Source of the DNA: Sedimentibacter sp.
Lineage (GTDB): Bacteria; Bacillota; Clostridia; Tissierellales; Sedimentibacteraceae
Length of the DNA stretch: 64,000 bases
Direction of reading: 5' to 3'
NCBI GenBank assembly: GCA_018436705.1
Contig: JAHDLA010000007.1
Location: forward strand, 203,925 to 267,924
In this document: positions 18,277-27,197 of the stretch, piece by piece
Layout: each line of letters starts with the position of its first letter
How positions within the stretch are numbered: the stretch's first letter is position 1
Made by a program: the position numbers and the translations under genes
Notes under the pieces: generated by a model
The model's input: only the letters and a program-made list of their open reading frames with translations
Databases searched by the model: none
Told to the model about the DNA's origin: nothing

Positions 18277-18915
18277 ATGTACAACACTTATAATAAATAT
18301 CCCCGTGCAAATTATATGAATAGACCCTGCTATGGCTCAAACCCTATGTATGATTTAAGAAGGATGAATCATTACCAATATTTTTATCCAATGTACACTG
18401 AATACTATATGAAAAGATATCCAAATAATATATATCCTTCTGAAAAATATGTCTCCGGCACTGATTACAGAATGCAAGAAGCCAACGATTATACCATCGG
18501 TCTCATAGACTATGGACCCGAACCATTTGCTGTCAACATAAGAGATGCTGTTTTGCAAAATAATGACTACCGCACTTCCCTTTGGACAGGAGACCATCTC
18601 CAAATCACTTTAATGAGCATTGAACCCGGAGAAGATATAGGTTTGGAAATGCACCCGGACGTGGATCAGTTCATAAGAGTTGAACAGGGTGAGGGAATTA
18701 TAAGAATGGGAAGCACCGGAGAGCTTGATGAATTTATAGCAGAAGTGTATGATGATTACATCTTTGTAATACCTGCGGGAAAATGGCACAATCTTATTAA
18801 TACAGGATCTGCGCCTTTAAAAATTTACTCCATATATGCCCCGCCGAACCATCCGCACGGAACCGTGCACAAAACTAAATCCGAAGCTGAAGAAGCCGAA
18901 GAATATAATCATTAG
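18277..18915 (+). CDS. Cupin-domain protein with Tyr/Asn-rich N-terminus
   Basis: Protein of 212 residues. About the first 65 residues are rich in Tyr, Asn, Pro, Met and Arg, a composition seen in spore-coat proteins. The rest is a cupin fold with metal-binding-type motifs (GLEMHPDVDQFIRVEQGEG, then PAGKWHNLIN). It ends in a charged, His-containing tail. Start chosen at the ATG at 18277, behind GGAAGGA; an in-frame codon at 18226 lacks a ribosome site. No signal peptide. A spore-coat or sugar-isomerase-like role is possible but not shown. Confidence 0.75.
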   Translation: MYNTYNKYPRANYMNRPCYGSNPMYDLRRMNHYQYFYPMYTEYYMKRYPNNIYPSEKYVSGTDYRMQEANDYTIGLIDYGPEPFAVNIRDAVLQNNDYRTSLWTGDHLQITLMSIEPGEDIGLEMHPDVDQFIRVEQGEGIIRMGSTGELDEFIAEVYDDYIFVIPAGKWHNLINTGSAPLKIYSIYAPPNHPHGTVHKTKSEAEEAEEYNH

Positions 18916-18938
18916 CAAGAAATTGAACCAATTAATTA

Positions 18939-18967
18939 TTGACAAATGATAAATACAGTATTAATAT
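18939..18967 (+). promoter_or_regulatory. Sigma-A promoter of the FeMo-co-family gene
   Basis: TTGACA at 18939-18944, 17-base spacer, TAATAT at 18962-18967, 55 bases before the ATG at 19022. Confidence 0.75.
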
Positions 18968-19021
18968 TAATTGTTAACATATGTCAAAAATTATATTAAT
19001 ATTATTAAAATGGAGGTTATT

Positions 19022-19384
19022 ATGAAAATCGCATTACCATCTAGACAAAATAAAATTGATTCTCATTTTGGACATTGTGAGTATTACACAGTTTATACTG
19101 TTGATAAAGATAAAAAACAAATATTATCCGAAGAAATTATAAATTCGCCTGCAGGATGCGGATGCAAATCAAATATTGCGCAAGTTCTATCCGAAGAAGG
19201 CGTAAAAGTAATGCTTGCCGGAAATATGGGAGACGGTGCTGTAAATGTTTTACACAGTGCAGGTATTGAAGTCTTAAGAGGATGCTCCGGAGATGTTAAG
19301 AGCGTAGCAATGAGTTGGCTTGAAGGAAACCTTAACGACTCAGGAGAATCATGTCATGAACACGGACATGATTGCAGCCATTAA
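19022..19384 (+). CDS. Dinitrogenase FeMo-cofactor-binding family protein (NifX/NifB-C-terminal type)
   Basis: Small protein of 120 residues with the ribonuclease-H-like fold of the NifX/NafY family: MKIALPSRQNKIDSHFGHC at the start, then GCGCKSNIAQVL and a glycine-rich middle. It ends in a His/Cys-rich tail (ESCHEHGHDCSH) that looks metal-binding. Start at the ATG at 19022, behind GGAGG. Family members occur widely in anaerobes without nitrogenase and are thought to bind iron-sulfur or metal clusters. Own promoter and terminator, so monocistronic. It is not near the nitrogenase-like operon at 34-41 kb. Confidence 0.85.
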   Translation: MKIALPSRQNKIDSHFGHCEYYTVYTVDKDKKQILSEEIINSPAGCGCKSNIAQVLSEEGVKVMLAGNMGDGAVNVLHSAGIEVLRGCSGDVKSVAMSWLEGNLNDSGESCHEHGHDCSH

Positions 19385-19413
19385 TATTATCGATATAAAA
19401 TTTTATTCAAACA

Positions 19414-19453
19414 AAAACAGACAGCGTAAGTTTTTTTATGCTGTCTGTTTATT
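19414..19453 (+). terminator. Terminator-like hairpin after the FeMo-co-family gene
   Basis: Perfect stem AAACAGACAGC (19415-19425) with GCTGTCTGTTT (19440-19450), located between convergent genes. Confidence 0.7.
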
Positions 19454-19484
19454 ATGTTTAAAGTATACGAACGATTCAATACGA

Positions 19485-20363
19485 TCATTCCTTTGCATTA
19501 ATATTGATAAATCTGCTCCCTCTCCCCCATACAGAAATCATAGGAAGTACTTTTACAAAGGCTTCTGGATCTGTTTCCTTTATAAATTTCTGTATTTTTA
19601 CGGACTGGTTGGGTGAGCATACGGATTCTATCTGAATTTTTTCCTTTTTGGTGTATCCGCCCTTTGTATTATATATTGTAATTCCCCTACCAATTTTAAA
19701 CATGATGTAATCTTCTATTTCTTCATGTTTGCAGCTTATTATTTCAAGTTTGTAAAGTTTTGTTCCTAATCCTACAATTACATAATCACATATTTTAGTA
19801 ACGATAATTTGACTTATAACAGAATATAGTGCAATATTTCTTCCGAATACAAATCCGGATATAATAATTATAACTCCGTCAAGAACAAGCATAATATAGC
19901 TGACGCTGATGGAAGGAAATATTTTTCTATTCAAAATTCTAGAAATTGTATCGGTTCCCCCAAAGGAAAATCCTCGCCTTAATATCATCCCAACTCCTAT
20001 TCCGTAAAAAATCGAAAAATATATTGTTGCAAGAAGCAGGTCATTTTCCACAAATTTGAATTCAATCGATTGCATCCCTAATAATATAGTGGGATATAGA
20101 ATTGATACAGATGCTATTTTCATAACCTCTTTTTTGCCCATGAGCAAGAATGCCACAATAAGTATGAAAAATGTTATAAAATAATAAATATAGGAGTAAT
20201 TTATATTTATATATTTTTCCATAATTATTGACAGGCCCGTTATTCCGCTGGTAATAAGCCCGTTCGGTTTAAGTATATAATTAACGGAAAATGCTGTAAC
20301 AAAACACCCTACAATTAAATAAATAATATTACCAAGCAGGTTCATAATAATATTTCTTTTCAT
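19485..20363 (-). CDS. YitT-family membrane protein
   Basis: Protein of 292 residues with five or six N-terminal membrane helices (YitT/DUF161 region, with FGGTDTISRIL and NGLITSGITGL motifs) and a soluble C-terminal DUF2179 domain of about 80 residues (RGITIYNTKGGYTKKEKIQI). Firmicutes often carry several copies. The molecular role is not established; some are linked to spore or stress phenotypes. It is monocistronic and divergent from the DUF3298 gene. Confidence 0.9.
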   Translation of the reverse strand: MKRNIIMNLLGNIIYLIVGCFVTAFSVNYILKPNGLITSGITGLSIIMEKYININYSYIYYFITFFILIVAFLLMGKKEVMKIASVSILYPTILLGMQSIEFKFVENDLLLATIYFSIFYGIGVGMILRRGFSFGGTDTISRILNRKIFPSISVSYIMLVLDGVIIIISGFVFGRNIALYSVISQIIVTKICDYVIVGLGTKLYKLEIISCKHEEIEDYIMFKIGRGITIYNTKGGYTKKEKIQIESVCSPNQSVKIQKFIKETDPEAFVKVLPMISVWGRGSRFININAKE

Positions 20364-20543
20364 ACATCCCCCAAGCCATGTTTTGATAGCGATTACAATC
20401 GCAAGTAATTATACATCATTATCCTCTGTTCAACAACAGAAATATACTGCATAAGTAAAAAACTTTTAACACTTGCAATACCAATTGTATTAACAAGTAA
20501 CATTGTGCAGATAAAACATATTATATAGCAGGGAGGGATGTAA

Positions 20544-21230
20544 ATGAAAAATAACTGCTTCATGGCAGACATCAGCATGAAAAAATATGAACGCACATTC
20601 AGATATAACGATGTTGAAGTTCTGAAACTTACCATCAAGTACCCGGTTGTAAATATGATGTACAATCCTCACTCTGAGCTAGTTATCAATAATCAAATAT
20701 CAACAGACGTCAGAGAATATATGCGTTATGCCGGATACCTGTATAAGCAGGCCGTCAATTTTTATCATGATTCTAAAAAAAATGATTTTCCGTTTCATAC
20801 TTATGAAGCCTATATGGAATACACAGTTACGTATAATGAGAACTGCTTTCTAAGCATGTATTATGACAAGTACGAATTTACGGGAGGCGCTCACGGAAAC
20901 ACTGTAAGAAGCTCGCATACCTGGGAACTATGCAGCGGTATGTTAATTGAGCTATGCAATTTATTCAGACCCGGCACAGATTACAAATATTTTCTTACTG
21001 ACAAAATTATAGCACAAGCCGAACAAAATTTAAGACAAAACCCCGGCATTTACTTTGGCGAATACGAAAGCCTAATAGTCAAAAATTTCAATGAAAACAG
21101 TTTTTACCTGACACCAGAAGGACTGACATTATATTATCAGCAATATGACATAGCTCCATATTCAACGGGAATTGTTCAATTTACAATTCCATATTCAGAA
21201 ATTCAATGGTACCCGAGATGTTCATTTTAA
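20544..21230 (+). CDS. DUF3298/DUF4163-domain protein (RsiV-like fold, no membrane anchor)
   Basis: Protein of 228 residues. The motif FTGGAHGN is diagnostic of DUF3298, which follows a DUF4163-like N-terminal half. In RsiV-type anti-sigma factors the same module is extracellular and binds lysozyme, but this copy has no signal peptide or membrane helix, so export is not evident. Start at the ATG at 20544, behind GGGAGG. No sigma factor gene is adjacent. Function unknown. Confidence 0.8.
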   Translation: MKNNCFMADISMKKYERTFRYNDVEVLKLTIKYPVVNMMYNPHSELVINNQISTDVREYMRYAGYLYKQAVNFYHDSKKNDFPFHTYEAYMEYTVTYNENCFLSMYYDKYEFTGGAHGNTVRSSHTWELCSGMLIELCNLFRPGTDYKYFLTDKIIAQAEQNLRQNPGIYFGEYESLIVKNFNENSFYLTPEGLTLYYQQYDIAPYSTGIVQFTIPYSEIQWYPRCSF

Positions 21231-21241
21231 AGTTTAGATTA

Positions 21242-21267
21242 AAAAAACGGAGTCATGCTCCGTTTTT
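21242..21267 (+). terminator. Intrinsic terminator of the DUF3298 gene
   Basis: Stem CGGAG (21247-21251) with CTCCG (21257-21261), extended by flanking A/T runs and followed by TTTTTT. Confidence 0.85.
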
Positions 21268-21333
21268 TATATCGTCTATAAACACTTCATTATATAAATT
21301 AGAGGAAAAAATGTTTGACATGCTAGTCGGCAA

Positions 21334-22974
21334 TTATTCTGAGAGGCATTTAATAAAAGTTTTATTTCTGCCGGCTTCTTTTGCTCTGTACAGCTGCTTG
21401 TCAGATTCTTCAAGCAGTTTTTCAAAAGAATTAATGTCTGAGGCTCTTCCCAGCACTCCGCCAACACTTATAGTCGTTATTTTTATTTCATCGTCAAAAA
21501 TATAGTGCATCCCCAGTTTTTCAACTTCTTCTCTAATTAAATTTCCTAACTCTAAGGCTTGTTCACAATTTAAGCCTTTTGCAAAATAAACAAATTCTTC
21601 TCCGCCGTATCTTCCAAATATCTCTTTTTTAGCTTCATTTATTTCATTAATGCACACGGCCACTTTCTTCAGGCATTCATCGCCCTTCGAATGACCCCAG
21701 AAATCGTTATATCTCTTAAAATTATCTATATCAATCATAAACAATATCACTTCTTCGCTATTTTTCTTGCAGCTCTGCCACATGCTGCTGATATGTCTGC
21801 TTATCGCCCTTCTGTTCGGTATTCCCGAAAGCTCATCTTCATAAGCTTTTTTTTCTAATATTTCATTAGATTCTTTTGTTTTTTCTAGTTCAGCCCTTTG
21901 TTTTAATATTTCATTTTCAAGTCTTTTCTTTACATTCTCAAATTTGTCGTTATCCTTATAATGCCCAAGCTCTATTCTTAATATTTCGAGTTTATTGCCT
22001 AAATTAAGAGCACTGATTTCTTTTCCTATCCTATCATATTTTTTATAATATAAAAGAGCGGTCTTATAATTATTCTTCTTTTCATAAAGTTGAGAAATTA
22101 ATTTATACACATCACACAACTTTTTCTTTGCCCCAAGACTTTCTGCATAATTCAACGCTTTATCGTAATAATACAAAGATTTATCTATATCCCTTTCAAG
22201 ATTTAGTCCTGCAATACTTACCAGTACATCTACTGCGTAGTATTTATTGTCTAAATTATCTAATCTGCTCAAAGAGTATATAAAATACTCCTCAGCCATA
22301 ATGTGGTTTCCAATATTAAAATAAACCTTACCCAGTTTATTTTCGACTTCTCCCAATGTAACCATATCATTTTTATTTATGAGTATATCGTAACTTTTAG
22401 TAAAATACTTCAACGCATAATAATACTTTTCCTCTGCATAATATATCTCTCCTATGTTACTGTAAATCGAAGCGGTGTTTAAAATATATTCTTTTTCGGA
22501 AGTAACCTCCAAAGCTTCAAAGTAATATTCCAGCGCTTTATTATATATTCCTGATTCCCGGTATACTTCACCAATATTATTTAAAACACAGCTGAATAAA
22601 AAATCATCCTTAATATTTGAGTAAAGTTCCTTTGTTCGTAAAAAATATTTTAAAGCATCCTCATACATTGAACTGTAAAAATAAGAAATACCGATTATGT
22701 TCAATGCTTTTGCCTGACCTGAAATATCTTCTTCCTCTTCAAATATTTCCAATGCCTTCAGCGAACATTCAAGCATGTTATTTATTTCAGACTTTGCTCT
22801 GTATGCAAAAGCCATACTTGTTAAAGCATATCCTTCTTCAATTTTAAGGTTATGTTTTCTGGACATAGTATAAGCTTCAAGGCTTATTTCATATGATTTA
22901 TCAGGATTAACTGCAGATAAGTACTTTGCTTCTTTTAATTTTTTATAAATTTCATCTGTTATTGTTTTCTTCAT
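21334..22974 (-). CDS. TPR-repeat diguanylate cyclase (GGDEF)
   Basis: Protein of 546 residues. The first roughly 330 residues are tetratricopeptide repeats (for example ALKYFLRTKELYSNI, ALEYYFEALEV, ALKYFTKSYDIL). A coiled coil follows at about 335-375, then a GGDEF domain whose active-site loop reads RYGGEEF, competent for c-di-GMP synthesis. The RxxD inhibitory site normally just before that loop is absent (AKKEIFGRYGGEEF). No membrane helix or signal peptide, so a cytoplasmic enzyme probably controlled by a partner bound to the TPR array. Transcribed alone. Confidence 0.9.
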   Translation of the reverse strand: MKKTITDEIYKKLKEAKYLSAVNPDKSYEISLEAYTMSRKHNLKIEEGYALTSMAFAYRAKSEINNMLECSLKALEIFEEEEDISGQAKALNIIGISYFYSSMYEDALKYFLRTKELYSNIKDDFLFSCVLNNIGEVYRESGIYNKALEYYFEALEVTSEKEYILNTASIYSNIGEIYYAEEKYYYALKYFTKSYDILINKNDMVTLGEVENKLGKVYFNIGNHIMAEEYFIYSLSRLDNLDNKYYAVDVLVSIAGLNLERDIDKSLYYYDKALNYAESLGAKKKLCDVYKLISQLYEKKNNYKTALLYYKKYDRIGKEISALNLGNKLEILRIELGHYKDNDKFENVKKRLENEILKQRAELEKTKESNEILEKKAYEDELSGIPNRRAISRHISSMWQSCKKNSEEVILFMIDIDNFKRYNDFWGHSKGDECLKKVAVCINEINEAKKEIFGRYGGEEFVYFAKGLNCEQALELGNLIREEVEKLGMHYIFDDEIKITTISVGGVLGRASDINSFEKLLEESDKQLYRAKEAGRNKTFIKCLSE

Positions 22975-23206
22975 TTAAGTCCCCTAATGTTAAAAGTACT
23001 CTAAATATTATACTGTAAATCGTTCATATTTTCCATAAATTAATATAAAATACCATTTAATGCAATAATAAACATATTTCATTACCTTTTGTAATTAAAA
23101 TATTTTTCTCATGTGGTACAGTCATATTAATATTGGCGCTGGTTTCATGTTATTTAAATAAAAAAGAAATGCACCATAAAACAATCATTGTACACTTCTT
23201 TTTATC

Positions 23207-23647
23207 TTACTTCTTTGGTTTTACCCTGATTTTTATAAGTGTCTCAATATCACTTAGCTGCTCAGCGCCCCTTACCTCTATCATAAGCCATCGACCGCCG
23301 GCAGAAAATGCAGCTTTATTATATAAATCAGCAACATAATCTGTAATCATTCCTGCCTCTATAGCTGCTTTCGCCTCATCGTCTTCTTTTACTCCTACTA
23401 CAATCAGAGCAATAAAATAATCTTTCATAGGATAAAGCGTACATAGAGATTTTCCGCTCTTTTTATATTTTACATTCCATCCCGGCTGTAATGAACATTT
23501 GCTGTATGACATTTGGCAGCTTACCTTATATGTATCTTCAATAAATGAAATGAGTTCATTCCATATAGGTTTCGATTTACCTATATAGCATTTTATATCT
23601 TCCATAGAAGGCATACTGCTTATATCGAATAATTTACTCCATTCCAT
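23207..23647 (-). CDS. DUF3788-family protein
   Basis: Protein of 146 residues with DUF3788 features: PIWNELISFIED, a GWNVKYKKSGKSLCTLYP segment, and FSAGGRWLMIEV near the end. Soluble, no signal peptide. A GGAGG ribosome site precedes the ATG. It lies 15 bases after the B3/B4 gene and is presumably co-transcribed with it. Function unknown; the family is common in firmicutes and may bind small molecules. Confidence 0.8.
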   Translation of the reverse strand: MEWSKLFDISSMPSMEDIKCYIGKSKPIWNELISFIEDTYKVSCQMSYSKCSLQPGWNVKYKKSGKSLCTLYPMKDYFIALIVVGVKEDDEAKAAIEAGMITDYVADLYNKAAFSAGGRWLMIEVRGAEQLSDIETLIKIRVKPKK

Positions 23648-23662
23648 AACAATTCCTCCATT

Positions 23663-24379
23663 CTAAATTTCTAATTCTTTGTTTGATATATCCATGTATG
23701 TAATCTGAGCAGTTCCACCCAAATACCTTGTCGTAAGCTCTGCAAGCGCCTCTGCCGCATGTCTCAAATCATCTTTTCTATCCGCATCAACCGATTCAAT
23801 AATAAGAAATGCATTCCTAGTATCCTCGGTAAGCATTGTGCGTTGCCCGTCACGCCAGTTCCAGCACCTGCAAACAACTCCTTCATCATCTTTATAAACA
23901 ATTTCTCCGGGCAGGGCATTGCTGTATTCTTCATCTCCGAGAGCCTGAAAAAGCTCATCTCCGGTTGCCTTTGTCAAAAGCAAATCTCCCTTGAAAGTGT
24001 CAATGTCTTCTCCACCGCAGGGCAGTCCGTACTTCAGCGAAACAGAATTGTATATGTCTACAAGAGGATTAAGCGTACCTACCTCTGTACCTTTTTCAAC
24101 ACGCTTAAGCAATGCTTCGATAGAGCAGCGCACTCCCTTCTTGGTTTTAAATTTTTGATATGCTTTCCTCCAAACGGAAACGGCTTTGTTTTCACTGAAA
24201 ACCCCTTCTGTCAGATATTTCTTTGCCTCTTTATTGCTATTTTCCAGCATTTCTATAATATCAGGCCTAATATCCTCAGCAGCTTCTTCACCGTTGTTAA
24301 TTCCTTTGGCCAGAACCACGGCAATTTCTACTTCAGGAAATACATCCCAAAATTCTTCTGTTATTATAAATTTACTCAT
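23663..24379 (-). CDS. B3/B4 (tRNA-binding/editing-like) domain protein
   Basis: Protein of 238 residues resembling the B3/B4 domain of the phenylalanyl-tRNA synthetase beta chain, found as a stand-alone protein in many firmicutes (segments SVWRKAYQKFKTKKGVRCSI, LNPLVDIYNSVSLKYGLP and CRCWNWRDGQRT). In the synthetase this domain edits mischarged tRNA; stand-alone members are not well characterised. Start at the ATG at 24379 behind GGGAG; an in-frame GTG at 24397 is less likely. First gene of a two-gene unit with DUF3788. Confidence 0.85.
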   Translation of the reverse strand: MSKFIITEEFWDVFPEVEIAVVLAKGINNGEEAAEDIRPDIIEMLENSNKEAKKYLTEGVFSENKAVSVWRKAYQKFKTKKGVRCSIEALLKRVEKGTEVGTLNPLVDIYNSVSLKYGLPCGGEDIDTFKGDLLLTKATGDELFQALGDEEYSNALPGEIVYKDDEGVVCRCWNWRDGQRTMLTEDTRNAFLIIESVDADRKDDLRHAAEALAELTTRYLGGTAQITYMDISNKELEI

Positions 24380-24565
24380 TCGTGTTTCTCCCTTCACAAT
24401 ATAATTAACAATTTGTTATTACGTACTGCTTTATTAACATCTCCTTATTAATATACACTTAACAAGTTAATATGGCAACGATTTTATCATATATCTACAG
24501 AACTTACAAATTATATATTTATTGTAATAAAATATATCTTTTTTTAAATATTTTAAAAATTATTG

Positions 24566-24594
24566 TTGACAAATACACATCTGCTGATTATTAT
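24566..24594 (+). promoter_or_regulatory. Sigma-A promoter of ilvBN
   Basis: TTGACA at 24566-24571, 17-base spacer, TATTAT at 24589-24594. Transcription would start near 24601 at the base of the T-box leader. Confidence 0.85.
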
Positions 24595-24601
24595 TAGTAA
24601 T

Positions 24602-24833
24602 AATTAAATAATCGGCTATGAAAAAGAGAGTAGGTATATAAAACTTTTCAGAGAGCAGAACCCAGTGCTGTAAGTTCTGCAGGCAATATATATTGAAGGT
24701 AGCTTTTGAGCTTTTAACTTGAAACAGCAGTAGAGTTAAACGGATTCACCGTTACAGTATCAAGTGCCTATATGGAATTAAGGTGGTATCGCGGGTTTTT
24801 TCGTCCTTTGTTATGAAAACGCCTGCTTTTTTT
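24602..24833 (+). promoter_or_regulatory. T-box riboswitch of ilvBN
   Basis: Leader with the T-box sequence AAGGTGGTATCGCG at 24780-24793, a small stem AACGG/CCGTT just upstream (stem III position), and a terminator at 24791-24833 (GCGGG...CCTGC then a U run) that competes with the antiterminator. The variable T-box base is U, expected to pair with an A discriminator base, as in Val, Ile and Leu tRNAs. Aligning the specifier-side segment (GAAG then NNN) with the Phe-type leader at 50 kb puts GTA (Val) at 24699-24701. The codon call is inference. Low charged tRNA would allow ilvBN expression. Confidence 0.9.
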
Positions 24834-24880
24834 ATACCTATATTTTTTATACCGAATTTATGATGAAAGGAAGTGTTTGC

Positions 24881-26533
24881 ATGAAAATTAAAGCAGCAGA
24901 AGCAATTATAAAATGTTTTGAAATAGAAAACACAGATGTTATTTTTGGATATCCGGGTGGCGCAGTCCTTCCCCTTTATGAATCCCTGAGAAATTCAAAT
25001 ATAAAACATGTGTTAGTACGCCAAGAGCAGTCTGCGGCTCACATGGCCAGCGGATATGGACGAGCTTTGAACAAAACCGGCGTATGTATTGCAACATCAG
25101 GCCCTGGAGCAACTAATTTAATAACCGGCATAGCAACAGCGTACATGGATTCTATACCTCTTGTGGTTATTACAGGTCAGGTCAGTTCAAACAGCATAGG
25201 CAGAGACATGTTTCAGGAAGCTGATATAATAGGGGCAACTGAATCTTTTACAAAAAACAGCTACTTGGTGAAAGATGCAAATGAGCTTCCCAGAGTTATA
25301 AAAGAAGCATTTTATATAGCATCAACAGGAAGAAAAGGTCCGGTACTCATTGATATTCCAAGAGACGTTCAGGAAAAAATAATAGATTTCAAATACCCTC
25401 AAGAGATAAATATACGTGGATATAAGCCCACTTTCATCGGTAATCCTAGGCAGGTCAAAAGAGCTGCAGATATGATAAATAAATCTCATAAACCTGTAAT
25501 ATGCGTAGGTGGAGGAGTAAGGTCAGGAAACGCCATGGAAGAACTGGAATTATTCGTTGAAAAATGCAAAATACCTGTTGTTTGCTCCCTCATGGGAATC
25601 GATTCTTTCGATAATAGCAGTCCTTATTTTGCCGGACTCATAGGCTCACACGGATACCCTTTTGCAAACAAAATGATAAATGAATCTGATCTGCTTATTG
25701 TTATCGGAGCGCGTTTTGCTGATCGCACTACTTTTATGATGGAAAAAAACAACCACAGGCAAAATATAATACATATTGATATTGACCCTGCGGAAATAGG
25801 CAAAAATTTTGAAACACGGATTCCTGTAGTTGGAGATGCAAAAGAAACTCTTAACAGCCTCTTGGAATACAGCTACAAATTAGATACCGCAGACTGGCTG
25901 AAAGATGTACAAACAAGGCGTAAGAAATATCTAAAAAAACTTTTTGATAAAAAAACATCTCTAAATCCGAAACTTCTTATAAACAAAATATCAAGTTTCA
26001 TGGAAAACGGGAGCATATGGGTTGCAGATGTAGGTATTAACCAAATATGGGCCGCACACAGCTTTATTGCAGGCAAAAACAAAAAATTCCTAACTTCCGG
26101 AGGTTTGGGAACAATGGGATACAGCCTTCCATCTTCAATAGGCGCAAAGCTGGCAGTTCCAGGAGCAAAAGTTATAGCTTCAATGGGAGACGGCGGATTT
26201 CAAATGCTTATGAGCGATCTTGCAACTGCTAAAAAATATAATGCAGGCGTAAAATTTATTATATTCAACAACAATAAACTGGGAATGGTAAGAGAACTTC
26301 AAAAAAACGAGTATAATGAAAATTCTTATTTCGGAGTAGACATTGGCTTTAATCCAAATTTTTTGAAACTAGCGGATGCTTATGGAATCAAAGGAATGAG
26401 AATAGCAGACGACAGCGATGCAGATCATGCAATACACGAGATGTTTAAAGATAATGAACCGTTTATTTTGGAATGTATAGTAGATCCTGACATACCTTCA
26501 GTTCCGCACATGGGAGGCGAAAACTATGAATAA
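24881..26533 (+). CDS. ilvB: Acetolactate synthase, large catalytic subunit
   Basis: ThDP-dependent enzyme of 550 residues that condenses pyruvate (or pyruvate and 2-oxobutyrate) as the first common step of valine, leucine and isoleucine synthesis. Visible signatures: FGYPGGAVLPLYE at the start, the catalytic Glu in VRQEQSAAHMA, and the ThDP-binding MGDGGFQML...IIFNNNKLGMV. Start at the ATG at 24881, behind AAAGGAAG; two earlier in-frame ATGs lie without a site. It follows a T-box and overlaps ilvN by 8 bases. Other ilv/leu genes are not in this window. Confidence 0.95.
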   Translation: MKIKAAEAIIKCFEIENTDVIFGYPGGAVLPLYESLRNSNIKHVLVRQEQSAAHMASGYGRALNKTGVCIATSGPGATNLITGIATAYMDSIPLVVITGQVSSNSIGRDMFQEADIIGATESFTKNSYLVKDANELPRVIKEAFYIASTGRKGPVLIDIPRDVQEKIIDFKYPQEINIRGYKPTFIGNPRQVKRAADMINKSHKPVICVGGGVRSGNAMEELELFVEKCKIPVVCSLMGIDSFDNSSPYFAGLIGSHGYPFANKMINESDLLIVIGARFADRTTFMMEKNNHRQNIIHIDIDPAEIGKNFETRIPVVGDAKETLNSLLEYSYKLDTADWLKDVQTRRKKYLKKLFDKKTSLNPKLLINKISSFMENGSIWVADVGINQIWAAHSFIAGKNKKFLTSGGLGTMGYSLPSSIGAKLAVPGAKVIASMGDGGFQMLMSDLATAKKYNAGVKFIIFNNNKLGMVRELQKNEYNENSYFGVDIGFNPNFLKLADAYGIKGMRIADDSDADHAIHEMFKDNEPFILECIVDPDIPSVPHMGGENYE

Positions 26534-27005
26534 TGAAAAAGTTATTTTATCAATTCTCGTAGAAAACTACTCTGGAACTCTCAGTAAAGTAGCCGGTCTT
26601 TTCACCAGAAGAGGCTACAATATTGACAGCCTGAACGTAGCTGAAACTCAGGATTCCGGCATTTCAAGAATTACAGTTGCCGTTACCGGCGACAGCTATA
26701 TAATAGAGCAAATCACAAAACAACTTCATAAGCTCATAAATGTAATCAAAATTACCAATTTGTCAAAAGAGGATTCTGTACAAAGAGAGTTGATGATGGT
26801 AAAAGTTAATTCAGGGGCAAAGCGTGGAGAAATTATACAGATTGTTGATATATTCAGAGCCAGCATAATTGATGTGAGCAAAAAAGCAATGATTATATCA
26901 ATATCCGGCGATGAGGAAAAGAACAATGCCTTCTTTGAACTGCTGAAGCCATATGGAATTATCGAAATGACAAGAACTGGTCCTACAGCTATGGAAAGAG
27001 GATGA
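26526..27005 (+). CDS. ilvN: Acetolactate synthase, small regulatory subunit
   Basis: Protein of 159 residues with an N-terminal ACT domain (LVENYSGTLSKVAGLFTRRGYNI) and the conserved C-terminal ALS small-subunit domain (MMVKVNSGAKRGEIIQIVDIF). It stimulates the large subunit and confers valine feedback inhibition. Overlap with ilvB shows translational coupling. A GAGAAGAGAT/ATCTCTTCTC hairpin at 27037-27070 ends the unit. Confidence 0.95.
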   Translation: MNNEKVILSILVENYSGTLSKVAGLFTRRGYNIDSLNVAETQDSGISRITVAVTGDSYIIEQITKQLHKLINVIKITNLSKEDSVQRELMMVKVNSGAKRGEIIQIVDIFRASIIDVSKKAMIISISGDEEKNNAFFELLKPYGIIEMTRTGPTAMERG

Positions 27006-27036
27006 ACTTAATTTTAAAATACTGCATGCAAAACAA

Positions 27037-27070
27037 GAGAAGAGATTATTATCCTAAGTTATCTCTTCTC
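27037..27070. terminator. Hairpin between convergent ilvN and ABC operon
   Basis: Perfect 10-bp stem GAGAAGAGAT (27037-27046) with ATCTCTTCTC (27061-27070). No clear U tract, so terminator strength is uncertain. Confidence 0.55.
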
Positions 27071-27197
27071 CTTCATATATGCTTCGAAATATAGTTTTAT
27101 TCTGGCTCAGTTTTTTAAATTAATATATCACCTTGCTTAATTTATAACCAAATAATTCAGCATTTTTAGATAGAAAACAAATCATATCGGCTCCACA

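Noticed and set aside
19022..19384. NifX-like protein as part of the nitrogenase-like operon
   Set aside because: It is 15 kb away, has its own promoter and terminator, and such proteins are common in anaerobes without nitrogenase.
24602..24833. Glycine specifier (GGT in the GAA-GGT reading)
   Set aside because: The T-box variable base is U, which pairs with an A discriminator. Bacterial tRNA-Gly normally has U there. The gene served is ilvB.
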